Shown in pieces: positions 1 to 8,544 of a stretch of DNA of 19,180 nt. This DNA comes from Eggerthellaceae bacterium UBA5906 (GTDB taxonomy: Bacteria; Actinomycetota; Coriobacteriia; Coriobacteriales; Eggerthellaceae). Both the position numbers and the translations under genes were made by a program. Under the pieces are notes generated by a model that was not told where the DNA came from, searched no databases, and saw only the letters and a list, made by a program, of their open reading frames with translations. Location: positions 3,462-22,641 of the forward strand of contig DJEE01000085.1 in NCBI GenBank assembly GCA_002431805.1, read 5' to 3'. Every line of letters starts with the position of its first letter. The first letter of the stretch is position 1.

Positions 1-1824
1 GAACAGGAAGCTGCCGATGGGCTTGTTCGGGTCGGACAGGCCAGCGCGGTTGCGGCGGATAGCGCCGGCAACGGCGTGCACGGCTTCGTCTTGGCCGACG
101 ACGCGCTCATGCAGCTTGTCTTCCAGGTCGACGAGCTTTTCCATTTCGCCTTGCATCATCTTGGACACGGGGATGCCGGTCCAGGTTGACACCACCTCGG
201 CGATTTCTTCCTGCGACACCTCCTCCTTCAAGATGGCACCGTCTTCTTGCTTTTCGTTAAGCGCCTGCTCGGCTTCGTCGAGTTTACGCTGCAGTTCGGG
301 GATGCGACCGTAACGGATCTCGGACGCCTTCACCAAATCACCCTCGCGCGTTGCGCGCTCCTCATCGGTTTGCGCAGATTCAAGGTCGGCCTTGAGCGTT
401 TGAACGTTTTCAATGACGTCCTTTTCGTTTTGCCACTCGGCCTTGCGCTTCGACAAGGCATCCTGAGCGTCAGCGATTTCCTTGCGCAAGTGCTCAAGGC
501 GTTCGCGGCTGACGTCGTCGGTTTCCTTCATAAGCGCTTGCTCTTCGATTTGCATCTGCGTGAGCTTGCGCTCAGCCAGATCAACCTCTTCAGGCATGCT
601 GTCGATTTCGATGCGCAAACGGCTGGCCGCCTCGTCCATAAGGTCGATGGCCTTGTCGGGCAGGAAGCGGTCGGAGATGTAGCGGTTCGAAAGTTCGGCG
701 CATGCCACAATAGCTGCATCGGTGATGCGCACGCCATGATGGATTTCGTACTTCTCCTTCAGGCCACGCAGGATGGCGATGGTATCTTCAACCGTAGGCT
801 CGCTGACCATAACCGTTTGGAAACGACGCTCAAGAGCAGCGTCCTTCTCAATGTACTTGCGGTATTCGTCGAGCGTGGTGGCACCGATGGCATGCAGTTC
901 GCCACGTGCAAGGGCAGGTTTAAGCATGTTGCCGGCGTCCATGGAACTGTCACCCGTGGAACCTGCGCCCACGATGGTATGCAGCTCGTCGATGAACAGG
1001 ATGATCTGCCCGTTCGACTCCTTGACCTCGCGCAGCACGGCCTTCAAGCGGTCCTCGAACTCGCCACGGTACTTAGCGCCTGCCACCATTGCGCCCAAGT
1101 CAAGCGCAATGACGTCGTGGTCTTTCAGGCCGGAGGGCACGTCGCCGGCAACGATACGTTGAGCCAAACCTTCGACGATTGCCGTTTTGCCGACGCCCGG
1201 CTCGCCAATAAGCACGGGGTTGTTCTTCGTACGACGGCTAAGCACCTGAATGGTACGGCGAATTTCCTCGGAACGGCCGATGACCGGGTCGAGTTTGCCC
1301 TCGCGCGCTTTTTGCGTAAGGTTCTGGCCGTATTGGTTCAGCGCGTCAAGCTCGGGCTTGCTTTGCTGGTCGGTAACGCGGGTAGAACCACGCAGGGAGC
1401 TGTACGCCTCCTCGACGGTTTTGCCCGTGATGCCCAAGCCGTTGAGCACGCGACCGGCGTCACCCTTGTCCTGAGCAAGCGCAATAAGCAAGTGCTCGGT
1501 GGTTGCGTAGCTATCGCCCATGCGTTCTGCTGCTTTCACAGCGTTGTCGATGACCTGCATAAGCGCGTTGCTGGGCATGGCCATGGGCATATTCGAACCG
1601 CTGGCCTTCGGCATGGCAGCGATGGCACTGTCGACGTTTTGCGACAGCTGCGCCGGGTCGGCGCCAATGCGCTTGATGATGGCGGAAAGGTTGTTCTCCG
1701 ATGCATCCAGCATTGCCTTAAGCAAGTGAATAGGCTCAATGGTGCTGGACTGAGCATCGCCCGCCACGCCCATGGAAGCCTGAAACGCTTCTTGGGCCGT
1801 AACGGCAAGTTTATCTAGTCTCAT
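1..1824 (-). CDS. clpB: ClpB disaggregase (partial, C-terminal part beyond left edge)
   Basis: ATP-dependent Hsp100 disaggregase that works with DnaK/DnaJ/GrpE to rescue aggregated cytoplasmic proteins. The window holds the first 608 residues of a protein normally about 860-870 long. Visible in order: Clp N-domain (about 1-145), first AAA+ module with Walker A GEPGVGKT near residue 206 and Walker [10 protein letters not shown] near 275, then the charged middle coiled-coil (about 405-525) that separates ClpB from ClpA/ClpC. The frame runs open to the edge and stops at GSFLF, just before the expected second Walker A. The ATG at 1822-1824 has an AAGGAGG ribosome site 6 nt upstream. It lies 33 bp downstream of hspR on the same strand, so it is probably the last gene of the heat-shock operon. 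Family call is secure. Confidence 0.97.
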   Translation of the reverse strand, partial: MRLDKLAVTAQEAFQASMGVAGDAQSSTIEPIHLLKAMLDASENNLSAIIKRIGADPAQLSQNVDSAIAAMPKASGSNMPMAMPSNALMQVIDNAVKAAERMGDSYATTEHLLIALAQDKGDAGRVLNGLGITGKTVEEAYSSLRGSTRVTDQQSKPELDALNQYGQNLTQKAREGKLDPVIGRSEEIRRTIQVLSRRTKNNPVLIGEPGVGKTAIVEGLAQRIVAGDVPSGLKDHDVIALDLGAMVAGAKYRGEFEDRLKAVLREVKESNGQIILFIDELHTIVGAGSTGDSSMDAGNMLKPALARGELHAIGATTLDEYRKYIEKDAALERRFQTVMVSEPTVEDTIAILRGLKEKYEIHHGVRITDAAIVACAELSNRYISDRFLPDKAIDLMDEAASRLRIEIDSMPEEVDLAERKLTQMQIEEQALMKETDDVSRERLEHLRKEIADAQDALSKRKAEWQNEKDVIENVQTLKADLESAQTDEERATREGDLVKASEIRYGRIPELQRKLDEAEQALNEKQEDGAILKEEVSQEEIAEVVSTWTGIPVSKMMQGEMEKLVDLEDKLHERVVGQDEAVHAVAGAIRRNRAGLSDPNKPIGSFLF

Positions 1825-1857
1825 GTGAACCTCCTTACGTTGGTTCTACGTGGTTGA

Positions 1858-2256
1858 TTACAACAAAGAGCTGGGGCGACGCACCACGATTGCCGTGGGC
1901 GACTGGACGAGGGAATTCACGCTCTCGCGCGTTTCCAGCTCATGCACGCGATCGGCCAGGCGGCGAACCCGCTTGTGCAGGTCGTCGATTTCCTGGTCGC
2001 GATCGTCAAGGCGACCTTGCAGATCGAGAATGCGGATGACGCCTGCCAGGTTGATGCCTTCGCCCGTAAGCTCGTTAATGAGCGAAAGACGCTCAATGTC
2101 GGCCTGCGAGTACATGCGCGTGTTGCCGCTGGTACGCTGCGGGGTAACCAGGCCTTTTTGCTCGTAAGCGCGCAGCGTTTGCGGATGCACGCCGGCAAGC
2201 TCAGCTGCCACGCCGATCATGTAGAGGGGTCGGTTGCGATCGTTCCACTCGGGCAT
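1858..2256 (-). CDS. hspR: HspR, MerR-family heat-shock repressor
   Basis: Transcriptional repressor of the actinobacterial dnaK operon, known in the family to use DnaK as co-repressor and bind HAIR sites. The 132-residue protein begins with a MerR winged helix (about 10-80: PLYMIGVAAELAGVHPQTLR, then a YEQKGLVTPQRT wing region), followed by a heptad-like charged helix (about 80-112) and a short tail with AIVVRRP, which resembles the C-terminal tail of other HspR proteins. I place the start at ATG 2254-2256, 2 bp after the dnaJ stop and 9 nt after GAGGAG; a TTG three codons upstream is less likely because it sits too close to that ribosome site. The position between dnaJ and clpB matches the actinobacterial arrangement and implies autoregulation. 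Confidence 0.93.
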   Translation of the reverse strand: MPEWNDRNRPLYMIGVAAELAGVHPQTLRAYEQKGLVTPQRTSGNTRMYSQADIERLSLINELTGEGINLAGVIRILDLQGRLDDRDQEIDDLHKRVRRLADRVHELETRESVNSLVQSPTAIVVRRPSSLL

Positions 2257-2258
2257 AC

Positions 2259-3215
2259 TTACCAACTCCTCACATCATCGGAAGACGCCTGCAAAAACGC
2301 CTCCATGGCTTTCCTTTGCGCCTGGTTCATGACCTTGGGCACCTGCACCTTCACGGTGATTTTCAAATCGCCGTTACCGGAACCCTTTACCCTTGGCGCT
2401 CCTTTACCGCGCACGGACATGACCGTTTGGTCTTGCGTGCCCGCCGGCACCTTCACGCGCACTTTCGTGCCGTCGGGCGCAGGAACAACCACGCTTGCAC
2501 CAAGGGCCGCTTCCGCAACGTTAACCGGGACGTCGATGAGCACATCGGCCCCGTCGCGCTTAAAGTACGGATGAGGCTGAATGCGCGTGGTAACCAGCAA
2601 ATCACCTGCTTGACCGCCGTTTTCACCCGGCGCACCCTTGCCGCGGAAACGCAGGCGGCCGCCGTCGACGGCACCCGCCGGCACCTTCACGGTAAGCGTT
2701 TCCGAATCGGTGCGACCAGGCACGCGCACGGTCACGCGCTTTTCGGTGCCCGCGTAGGCTTCCTCGAACGTTACGTTCAAGGTAACGTTCATGTCCTGGC
2801 CCTTGCGGGGGCGCGGTTGACGGCCGCCGAAGCCGCCAGCGCCACCACCATTGAAGTCCCAGTTCGTGCCGAATGCACCTTCGCCGCGGCGAATGCTTTC
2901 CAGGATGTCAGCCCAGCTGCCAAAGCCGCCAGCGCCACCTGCGCCGCCGAAGATGTCGTCCATATTGACGGCACCGCCACCCCAGCCACGGGGAATTTGA
3001 TTCTCGTTCGCAGTGCCGTACTGGTCGTACAGTTTGCGCTTCTTATCGTCAGACAAGACCTCATAGGCTTCGTTGATTTCCTTAAACTTCGCCTCGCTGC
3101 CACCGGCATCGGGATGGTACTTACGCGCCAGCTTGCGGAACGCCTTTTTGATCTCATCGGTGGTCGCCGTGCGCGGAACGCCCAGCGTTTTGTAATAGTC
3201 CGGAGTAGCCGGCAT
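2259..3215 (-). CDS. dnaJ: DnaJ/CbpA-type co-chaperone without zinc fingers
   Basis: Hsp40 co-chaperone that stimulates DnaK ATPase and delivers clients. The 318-residue protein has an N-terminal J-domain (about 5-70) with HPD at 34-36, a Gly/Phe-rich segment with [12 protein letters not shown] (about 95-145), and two C-terminal beta domains (from [15 protein letters not shown] to the end). There is no CxxCxGxG repeat, so it is a type II (CbpA-like) protein, whereas the DnaJ encoded in dnaK operons is usually type I. The start is ATG 3213-3215, preceded by AAGGAAGGTGG; twenty further in-frame codons upstream lack J-domain homology and a ribosome site. It sits between grpE and hspR. Calling it dnaJ or cbpA is a naming choice; the family is certain. 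Confidence 0.95.
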   Translation of the reverse strand: MPATPDYYKTLGVPRTATTDEIKKAFRKLARKYHPDAGGSEAKFKEINEAYEVLSDDKKRKLYDQYGTANENQIPRGWGGGAVNMDDIFGGAGGAGGFGSWADILESIRRGEGAFGTNWDFNGGGAGGFGGRQPRPRKGQDMNVTLNVTFEEAYAGTEKRVTVRVPGRTDSETLTVKVPAGAVDGGRLRFRGKGAPGENGGQAGDLLVTTRIQPHPYFKRDGADVLIDVPVNVAEAALGASVVVPAPDGTKVRVKVPAGTQDQTVMSVRGKGAPRVKGSGNGDLKITVKVQVPKVMNQAQRKAMEAFLQASSDDVRSW

Positions 3216-3244
3216 GCGGTCCACCTTCCTTTCACGAGTAACAA

Positions 3245-3272
3245 CGAGGGCGGACTGAACCGCCCGCCCTCG
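3245..3272 (-). promoter_or_regulatory. Intercistronic hairpin between grpE and dnaJ
   Basis: CGAGGGCGG and CCGCCCTCG form a perfect 9-bp GC-rich stem around a 10-nt loop in the only sizeable gap inside the operon. Read along the operon it is followed by TTGTTACT and then the dnaJ ribosome site, so it lacks a strong U-run. It may act as a partial terminator or a processing/stability element that adjusts dnaJ output relative to dnaK-grpE. The structure is seen; the role is inferred. Confidence 0.6.
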
Positions 3273-3282
3273 CAAAAGCTAC

Positions 3283-3978
3283 CTATTCGTCTTCGCTCTC
3301 AGGCTTCGGCCTTTTCGGGCCGCCCGTGGTAACGGTGACCATTGCGGCGCGAAGAACTTTCGTTCCCATCTTGTAGCCCTTCTGGTACACCTCGTGCACG
3401 GTTTCGTCCGGAACAGAAGCATCATCAACCGTGGCAACGGCCTGACACTCCAATGCATCGAATGCCTGACCTGCAGGGTTGATAACCTGCACTCCGCCGC
3501 TTTCCAGAACGTTCACGAACTTGTTGTGCACAGCCTTCACGCCGTCCATCAAGCCCGTCTCACCGTTCTTTTCGGCGTAATCGATGGTGCGTTCAAAGTC
3601 GTCGATAACCGGAAGCAGCTTCTCGACGAGCTTCTCGCCGGCACGAACGCGTTCCTGCTCGCGTTGCTCTGCCGTACGGCGACGATACGTGTCCCATTCG
3701 GCATGCAGGCGAAGGTACTTGTCCTGCCAGTCCTTGGCTTCGGCCTGGGCCTTTGCCACCAGCTCGTCGTTGGTTGGGGCTTCTTCGGGCTGGCCCTCCA
3801 AAACCTCTTCGGCTTCTTTATCTACATCGGATGCCGGTTCGGACGCCTCGGGGGCGGCGCCACCTTGCTCAGCGGCGCCTTCCTTTTGCTTCGGAGCGGA
3901 CTCGACGTCCTCGATGGGAATTTGCTTGCCCATGTCCTGCGTCGCGCGCTCAGGCTCGGGCGTGCTCTGCGTTGCCAT
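3283..3978 (-). CDS. grpE: GrpE nucleotide exchange factor
   Basis: Cytoplasmic homodimeric exchange factor that releases ADP from DnaK. The 231-residue protein has an acidic, Ala/Glu/Pro-rich and probably disordered N-terminus (1-72), a long charged helix (about 73-140, including AEWDTYRRRTAEQREQERVR), and the C-terminal beta domain with the family signature (NKFVNVLESGGVQVI, then HEVYQKGYKMGTKVLRAAMV). The ATG at 3976-3978 follows the dnaK stop by 5 bp; its ribosome site AAGGAAGGG lies inside the dnaK 3' end, suggesting translational coupling. It is separated from the downstream dnaJ by 67 bp containing a perfect 9-bp hairpin. Confidence 0.96.
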   Translation of the reverse strand: MATQSTPEPERATQDMGKQIPIEDVESAPKQKEGAAEQGGAAPEASEPASDVDKEAEEVLEGQPEEAPTNDELVAKAQAEAKDWQDKYLRLHAEWDTYRRRTAEQREQERVRAGEKLVEKLLPVIDDFERTIDYAEKNGETGLMDGVKAVHNKFVNVLESGGVQVINPAGQAFDALECQAVATVDDASVPDETVHEVYQKGYKMGTKVLRAAMVTVTTGGPKRPKPESEDE

Positions 3979-3983
3979 GGCGA

Positions 3984-5897
3984 TTACTTCCCTTCCTTGT
4001 CGTCAACAACCTCGTAGTCTGCCTCAATAGGACCGTCATCGGACTGAGCGCCCGCTGCCGCGCCTGCGCCAGGAGCAGCCTGGCCGTTGGCCTGCTGCTG
4101 GCTGTAAGCAACCTCGGCCAGCTTGTAACCAGCCTGCTGCAGCTTCTCAGTGGCAGCCTTGATGGCCTCAATGTCGGTGCCGTTCAAAGCGGTCTTAGCC
4201 TCGTTGATGGCCTCTTCAGCAGCGGACTTAGAGTCGGCCGGAACCTTGTCACCCAACTCGCTGAGCGTCTGCTCGGTTGCGTTGACCAGCGCATCGCAGT
4301 TGTTGCGGGTTTCAACCTCTTCCTTGCGCTTCTTGTCTTCCTCGGCGTGAGCCTCGGCGTCCTTCACCATGCGGTCGACTTCCTCGTCGTTCAGGGCCGT
4401 GGAACCACTGATGGTGATTTGCTGCTGCTTGCCCGTGCCCAGGTCCTTAGCGGACACGTTCACGATGCCGTTAGCGTCGATGTCGAACGTAACCTCGATC
4501 TGCGGCACGCCACGACGCGCGGCCGGGATGCCGGTGAGCTGGAACTTGCCCAAGGTCTTGTTGTCCTTGGCCATCTGACGCTCGCCCTGCAGGACGTGAA
4601 TCTCAACGGACGTCTGGTTATCAGCAGCCGTGGAGTAAATCTCGGTCTTGCGGGTAGGAATGGTGGTGTTGCGGTCGATCATCTTCGTCATCACGCCGCC
4701 CATGGTTTCAACGCCCAAGGACAAAGGCGTAACGTCCAGAAGCAGAATGCCCTCAACGTCGCCTGCCAGCACGCCGCCCTGAACAGCTGCGCCCATTGCC
4801 ACAACCTCGTCAGGGTTCACGGACATGTTCGGCTGCTTGCCGGTCATGCGCTTAACAAGTTCCTGCACAGCGGGCATGCGCGTGGAGCCGCCAACCAGAA
4901 TGACCTCGTCGATGTCGCCCTGAGACATGCCGGCGTCATGCAGCGCCTGCTCAACAGGCTTGCGACAACGATCCAGCAGATCCTTGGTGATGGACTCGAA
5001 CTCGGCGCGGGTAAGCGTGTAGTCCAGGTGCTTCGGGCCGGTTGCGTCAGCAGTGATGAAGGGCAGGTTGATGTTGGCTTGCGTGGTGCTCGACAGCTCC
5101 ATCTTGGCCTTCTCAGCTGCTTCCTTCAAGCGCTGCAGAGCCATCTTGTCCTTGCGCAGGTCGATGCCGCCATTGTCCTTGGAGAACTTGTCAGCCAGCC
5201 AATCGATAACGCGGTGATCCCAGTCATCGCCGCCGAGGTGGTTATCGCCAGCGGTGGCAGCTACCTCGAACACGCCGTCGCCCAGCTCAAGGATGGACAC
5301 ATCGAACGTGCCGCCGCCCAGGTCGAACACGAGGATCTTCTCGTCTTTGTTCGTCTTGTCAAGGCCGTACGCCAAAGCAGCTGCCGTAGGCTCGTTGATG
5401 ATACGCAGAACCTCGAGGCCGGCGATTTTGCCAGCGTCCTTCGTGGCCTGGCGCTGAGCATCGTTGAAGTAAGCCGGGACGGTAATAACGGCCTGCGTGA
5501 TGGGCGAACCCACCTGCTTCTCGGCGTCGTTCTTCAACTTCTGCAGGACCATTGCGGAGATTTCCTCGGGCGTGTAGTCCTTGCCGTCGATATCAACAAC
5601 GGTGCGGCCGTCTTTGCCGGCCTTTACCTTGTAGCTTACCTTGCTTTGCTCGTCGGCAGTTTCGGAGAAAGAACGACCGATGAAACGCTTGACGGAAGAA
5701 ACGGTGTTCTCGGGGTTGGTGACGGCCTGATTCTTAGCAGCCTTGCCCACCACGCGCTCGCCGTCTTTGCGGAAGCCTTCAACGGACGGGGTGGTACGGT
5801 CGCCTTCGGCGTTCACGAGGATCTCAGGCTCAGAGCCTTCCATAACGGCCATGGCGGAGTTCGTGGTGCCAAGGTCGATACCCAGAATCTTGCTCAT
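3984..5897 (-). CDS. dnaK: DnaK, Hsp70 chaperone
   Basis: Cytoplasmic ATP-dependent Hsp70. The 637-residue protein starts [14 protein letters not shown], the phosphate-1 loop at 7-14, followed by the other Hsp70 signatures: [49 protein letters not shown] and [18 protein letters not shown]. The substrate domain and helical lid follow, ending in an Ala/Gly/Gln-rich linker and the acidic tail DYEVVDD. The start is ATG 5895-5897, preceded by GAGGAAG at 7 nt; six in-frame codons upstream lack a ribosome site of their own. First gene of the dnaK-grpE-dnaJ-hspR-clpB operon, with a near-consensus promoter about 90 bp upstream. Family and role are certain. Confidence 0.99.
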   Translation of the reverse strand: MSKILGIDLGTTNSAMAVMEGSEPEILVNAEGDRTTPSVEGFRKDGERVVGKAAKNQAVTNPENTVSSVKRFIGRSFSETADEQSKVSYKVKAGKDGRTVVDIDGKDYTPEEISAMVLQKLKNDAEKQVGSPITQAVITVPAYFNDAQRQATKDAGKIAGLEVLRIINEPTAAALAYGLDKTNKDEKILVFDLGGGTFDVSILELGDGVFEVAATAGDNHLGGDDWDHRVIDWLADKFSKDNGGIDLRKDKMALQRLKEAAEKAKMELSSTTQANINLPFITADATGPKHLDYTLTRAEFESITKDLLDRCRKPVEQALHDAGMSQGDIDEVILVGGSTRMPAVQELVKRMTGKQPNMSVNPDEVVAMGAAVQGGVLAGDVEGILLLDVTPLSLGVETMGGVMTKMIDRNTTIPTRKTEIYSTAADNQTSVEIHVLQGERQMAKDNKTLGKFQLTGIPAARRGVPQIEVTFDIDANGIVNVSAKDLGTGKQQQITISGSTALNDEEVDRMVKDAEAHAEEDKKRKEEVETRNNCDALVNATEQTLSELGDKVPADSKSAAEEAINEAKTALNGTDIEAIKAATEKLQQAGYKLAEVAYSQQQANGQAAPGAGAAAGAQSDDGPIEADYEVVDDKEGK

Positions 5898-5987
5898 ATC
5901 ATTGCTTCCTCTCACTAGGAGTTATGTAACCGAAGTTATGCGTTGGCGGCTAGGCCCAAGGGGCTTAACCTTTTTCCAACAATCCGT

Positions 5988-6016
5988 AATATAAAATCTA
6001 AGTCTGCACGTGTCAA
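5988..6016 (-). promoter_or_regulatory. dnaK operon promoter (sigma-70 type)
   Basis: On the minus strand TTGACA (6011-6016) is separated by exactly 17 bp from TATATT (5988-5993), close to the vegetative consensus. Predicted start near 5981 gives an untranslated leader of about 84 nt before dnaK. A vegetative promoter under a repressor is the expected arrangement for HspR-controlled operons. Confidence 0.8.
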
Positions 6017-6017
6017 G
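5997..6017 (-). promoter_or_regulatory. Possible HAIR-like HspR operator
   Basis: Read on the minus strand: CTTGACA, 7 nt, ACTTAGA. The known HAIR consensus is CTTGAGT, 7 nt, ACTCAAG. The match is 9 of 14 positions with the correct 7-nt spacing, and it covers the -35 element. One half is good and the other degenerate, so this is a candidate only; no better HAIR match was found between dnaK and 6120. Confidence 0.4.
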
Positions 6018-6120
6018 TTATTTGCGAAATTAAAGGTTACGTTTTGTTAACGCTAAAGTGTCAGAAAGGTTTATATAGTTGAATTATGTACTTGACTAGG
6101 TGAAACGCGTAGCAAAAACG

Positions 6121-6160
6121 AAAAACAGCGCTCTCGACTTTAATCGAAAGCGCTGTTTTT
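6121..6160. terminator. Bidirectional intrinsic terminator
   Basis: AAAAACAGCGCT at 6121-6132 pairs with AGCGCTGTTTTT at 6149-6160. An inner TCGA/TCGA pairing shortens the loop. The A-run and T-run ends give U-tracts on both strands. It separates the ferredoxin/hydrogenase genes from the dnaK promoter and would stop leftward transcription before it enters the heat-shock operon. Confidence 0.85.
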
Positions 6161-6349
6161 CACGTCATATTCGCGTCACAAATATCTAAGTGAGGGCTTA
6201 TAAGACCTACTCCTGAAGACAGTTACGCGCAGAAATGCGGCCGAACGCCAAGGCTTCGCCCACGTTGCCGTTGCCCCTCCCCATCAACCAAACGAGCCCC
6301 TTACCTATATATAAGGTAAGGGGCTCGTTGCGTTTCGCGATGGTTCGCT
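6161..6349. other. Intergenic stretch between terminator and ferredoxin
   Basis: Together with 5898-6120 this makes a gene-free region of about 450 bp. The part at 6161-6290 shows no convincing ORF, promoter or RNA family. The only clear structure is the long hairpin at 6291-6329, listed separately. Confidence 0.5.
6291..6329 (-). terminator. Long perfect hairpin downstream of ferredoxin
   Basis: AACGAGCCCCTTACC (6291-6305) and GGTAAGGGGCTCGTT (6315-6329) form a perfect 15-bp stem around the 9-nt loop TATATATAA. It begins 20 bp past the ferredoxin stop on the minus strand. The flanking U-tract is weak in both directions, so it is a probable terminator or mRNA 3'-end stabiliser. Confidence 0.65.
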
Positions 6350-6538
6350 TTATTCCTCGACAACCTCGGGGATGGCACCCATGGGGCACTCTTCAACGCA
6401 GTCGCCGCAAGCGATGCAGTTGTCCTCGTTCACAGCCTCGACAACGCCGCCGTTAACTTCCAGAACTTCCTGCGGGCAAGCGTCAACGCAAATGCCGCAG
6501 CCGATGCACTCGTCAGTCTCAATAACCGGATGTGCCAT
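6350..6538 (-). CDS. 2x[4Fe-4S] bacterial-type ferredoxin
   Basis: Small soluble electron carrier of 62 residues. Two cluster motifs are visible: CIGCGICVDACP (Cys 11, 14, 17, 21) and CIACGDCVEECP (Cys 41, 44, 47, 51), arranged as in clostridial-type ferredoxins with the fourth cysteine of each motif followed by Pro. The rest is acidic (many Glu/Asp), usual for electron-transfer partners. The ATG at 6536-6538 has AAGGAG 5 nt upstream. It lies downstream of hypE on the same strand with a gap of 190 bp; a TATAGA element around 6550-6560 on the minus strand could give it its own promoter, though no good -35 is visible. Redox partner cannot be told from the sequence. Confidence 0.95.
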   Translation of the reverse strand: MAHPVIETDECIGCGICVDACPQEVLEVNGGVVEAVNEDNCIACGDCVEECPMGAIPEVVEE

Positions 6539-6728
6539 GGTTACTCCTTCTCGTCTATAATGCCCGGCGAAATGCTACCGGGTCATACCCCAATTAAGCA
6601 ATGCCCGCACAATACCACTAATAAGAGCGATTGCAATAACAATCAGGAAAATACCGGGAGCTTGTCGGGCAACGGCAATTCAAAAAAGTTCATGAGTCGA
6701 AACAGCCCGGCTTGCTTTGACCCACTTG

Positions 6729-7751
6729 CTAGCAAATGCGCGGAAGTTGCTCTCCTACCAACATGTCGAGGATGCGGGTGCTGCCGAACGCCGTGCGCAG
6801 GAATACCTTCGAGCCACGTTCGGGTTGCGCCTCGGTTACTTCTCCAATGATGGCCGCGTCGACACCGTACTTGTTGGCGCGCATGGCGGCCAACGCCGCT
6901 TCGGCATCCTCGGGCGCCACCACGCATACCATCTTGCCCTCGTTGGCAACTTGCAGCACGTCGTAGCCCAGCATGTCGCACGCGCCTTGCACCGCGGGCT
7001 TCACCGGTACAGCCGCTTCCTCCACCGTGATGTCGGTGCCAGACTGCGCCGCCAGCTCATTGAGCGTGGAAGCCAAGCCGCCGCGTGTGGGGTCGCGGAA
7101 GCAACGCACACCCGGCGCCGCAGCCAACACGTCGGCAATAAGGTGGTTCAGCGGCGCCGCGTCGCTTTGCAGGTCAGCCTTGAACGACAGCGACTCGCGA
7201 CAGCTCATGATGGTGATACCGTGATCGCCCAATGTACCGCTGACCAGCACTTTATCGCCCGGCTTGCACAGCGCGCCGCCCAGGTTCACGCCCGGCTTCA
7301 GCGTTCCCACGCCCGCCGTGTTGATGTACACGCCATCGCCATGGCCGCGATTGACCACCTTTGTGTCGCCTGTTACCAGGTGCACGCCGGCTTCCTTGGC
7401 CACTTCGGCCATGCTGGCGCAAATGCGCCTGAGGTCTTTAATGGGGAAACCCTCTTCCAGCACAAAGCCACAGCTTAGATACCGAGGCGTAGCGCCGCTG
7501 GTAGCAACGTCGTTCACCGTGCCGCACACGGCAAGCCTGCCGATATCGCCGCCCGGGAAAAAGTGCGGCGTAACCACAAAGCTGTCGGTTGAAAACGCCA
7601 GGCGCTCACCCGGCGCCGGGGCCGGCAACACCGCCGCGTCGTCACCGCGCAGCAGTTCCTCGCCGGCGTACGCGGCAAAGAATACTTCGTCGATGATGCG
7701 CTTCATCATAGTTCCGCCACTTCCGTGACCGAGCATGACCGCTTCGTCCAT
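6729..7751 (-). CDS. hypE: HypE, hydrogenase carbamoyl dehydratase
   Basis: NiFe-hydrogenase maturation enzyme of the AIR-synthase/ThiL/SelD superfamily. With HypF it converts a thiocarbamate on its own C-terminal cysteine to thiocyanate, the source of the cyanide ligands of the active-site iron. The 340-residue protein shows the glycine-rich N-terminus (LGHGSGGTMM), the ATP-site segment LLRGDDAAVL, TDSFVVTPHFFPGGDIG, GDTKVV, FRDPTRGGLAS, and ends in the diagnostic PRIC with the acceptor Cys last. I chose ATG 7749-7751, preceded by AAGGAG at 5 nt; a GTG two codons upstream overlaps that site. No other hyp genes are adjacent; nikR upstream on the same strand fits a nickel-enzyme context. Function is secure. 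Confidence 0.97.
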   Translation of the reverse strand: MDEAVMLGHGSGGTMMKRIIDEVFFAAYAGEELLRGDDAAVLPAPAPGERLAFSTDSFVVTPHFFPGGDIGRLAVCGTVNDVATSGATPRYLSCGFVLEEGFPIKDLRRICASMAEVAKEAGVHLVTGDTKVVNRGHGDGVYINTAGVGTLKPGVNLGGALCKPGDKVLVSGTLGDHGITIMSCRESLSFKADLQSDAAPLNHLIADVLAAAPGVRCFRDPTRGGLASTLNELAAQSGTDITVEEAAVPVKPAVQGACDMLGYDVLQVANEGKMVCVVAPEDAEAALAAMRANKYGVDAAIIGEVTEAQPERGSKVFLRTAFGSTRILDMLVGEQLPRIC

Positions 7752-7835
7752 GGACACTCCTTATAAAGTAGAAGCGACCCCGCCGACCAAGCAGGGCCGC
7801 CTTGCAGCCCGAAAAACAACGGGCGCACATAACGT

Positions 7836-8264
7836 TTAGTGGTTCTGATGTTCGTCGGTCACGGTAAGCACAAGCTTGCCGTTTTGCACGCCCTTCGTTC
7901 CCAGGATAAGGTTCGCAATGTCTTGCACCAGGCCCGTTTCGCCGCGTAGCACAATAACCTCAAGACACATATGCGCGTCAAGGTGCACATGCATAGTGGA
8001 CACGATGTTGCTGAAATACTCGTGTTGAATGGCATGCAGCTTTTCCTGCAGGTCGTTGGCATGGTGATCGAACACGATGGTAAGCGTGCCCGCCACCTCA
8101 ACGCCCGGCGTTGCGCACTCGTCTTCGACCAGCGCGTCACGTACCAAATCGCGCACCACTTCGCTGCGATTTTTCGCCAGCCCGCGCCGCGCAACCAGGT
8201 GATCGAAGCGCACAAGCAAATCCTCCGGCATAGCCACGGAGAACCTCATCAGATCGTTGCTCAT
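7836..8264 (-). CDS. nikR: NikR, nickel-responsive regulator
   Basis: Ribbon-helix-helix repressor with an ACT-like nickel-sensing domain, usually tetrameric. The 142-residue protein has the N-terminal RHH (about 5-45: MRFSVAMPEDLLVRFDHL then KNRSEVVRDLVRDAL). The C-terminal domain carries the full nickel site His81, His92, His94 and Cys100, spaced 11, 2 and 6 residues, the same spacing as His76/His87/His89/Cys95 of E. coli NikR. Start at ATG 8262-8264, 6 bp after the stop of the small gene upstream; its ribosome site is weak (GGTG), so translation is probably coupled. Likely target: its own operon through the dyad at 8545-8575. Gap to hypE downstream is 84 bp without a strong terminator, so nikR and hypE may be co-transcribed. 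Confidence 0.96.
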   Translation of the reverse strand: MSNDLMRFSVAMPEDLLVRFDHLVARRGLAKNRSEVVRDLVRDALVEDECATPGVEVAGTLTIVFDHHANDLQEKLHAIQHEYFSNIVSTMHVHLDAHMCLEVIVLRGETGLVQDIANLILGTKGVQNGKLVLTVTDEHQNH

Positions 8265-8270
8265 GCGAAG

Positions 8271-8525
8271 CTACACCAATTTAACGGTGACGCCACCTGC
8301 GGCCTGAGCATCGTCTTCCAAAGCATCTTTTGCTTCGTCAAGCAGCGCACGCACGTCGTCAATCATGGCCTGCGCCTCGTGCAGCTTCTTGGAAACGTTT
8401 TCGTAGCCCGCATCGCCGGCCTTGTGACCGAGCGTATGAGCCCAGCGGCGCTCAAGCTTTAAATGGTCGTCGATTTGCTCAATCATCATTTCAAACTGAC
8501 CGGTGTTAATGCCGTTGGTGCACAT
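8271..8525 (-). CDS. Small helical protein of unknown function upstream of nikR
   Basis: An 84-residue ORF with a strong ribosome site (AAAGGAGG, 6 nt before ATG 8523-8525), 6 bp upstream of nikR on the same strand. I do not recognise a family. The composition suggests two amphipathic helices: a His-containing segment (about 12-35, MMIEQIDDHLKLERRWAHTL) and a charged Ala/Asp/Glu/Lys-rich segment (about 40-72). No signal peptide or membrane segment; single Cys at residue 2 and four His residues, so a metal-related role is possible but not shown. Tight linkage to nikR suggests a partner or accessory role in nickel homeostasis. Confidence 0.85.
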   Translation of the reverse strand: MCTNGINTGQFEMMIEQIDDHLKLERRWAHTLGHKAGDAGYENVSKKLHEAQAMIDDVRALLDEAKDALEDDAQAAGGVTVKLV

Positions 8526-8544
8526 GCTGTTCCTCCTTTGTTAG

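Noticed and set aside
247..1818. Long open frame on the plus strand
   Set aside because: Antisense to clpB, no ribosome site and no recognisable domain.
2316..3332. Open frame on the plus strand across dnaJ
   Set aside because: Exact antisense shadow of the J-domain protein with a His/Ala/Arg-rich, non-protein-like composition.
3753..5918. Very long open frame (over 700 codons) on the plus strand
   Set aside because: It is antisense to dnaK and grpE, whose proteins carry every family signature. High-GC codon bias often leaves such mirror frames open; its translation shows no domain.
6207..6389. 60-codon minus-strand ORF overlapping the ferredoxin end
   Set aside because: It crosses the long hairpin at 6291-6329, has no ribosome site, and shows no recognisable features.
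7760..7790. TTGGTC-17 bp-TTTATA promoter-like match before hypE
   Set aside because: The -10 overlaps the hypE ribosome site, so a transcript starting there would lack it.
7807..7824. GCCCG/CGGGC hairpin between nikR and hypE
   Set aside because: Only 5 bp with an 8-nt loop and no U-run; too weak to call a terminator.
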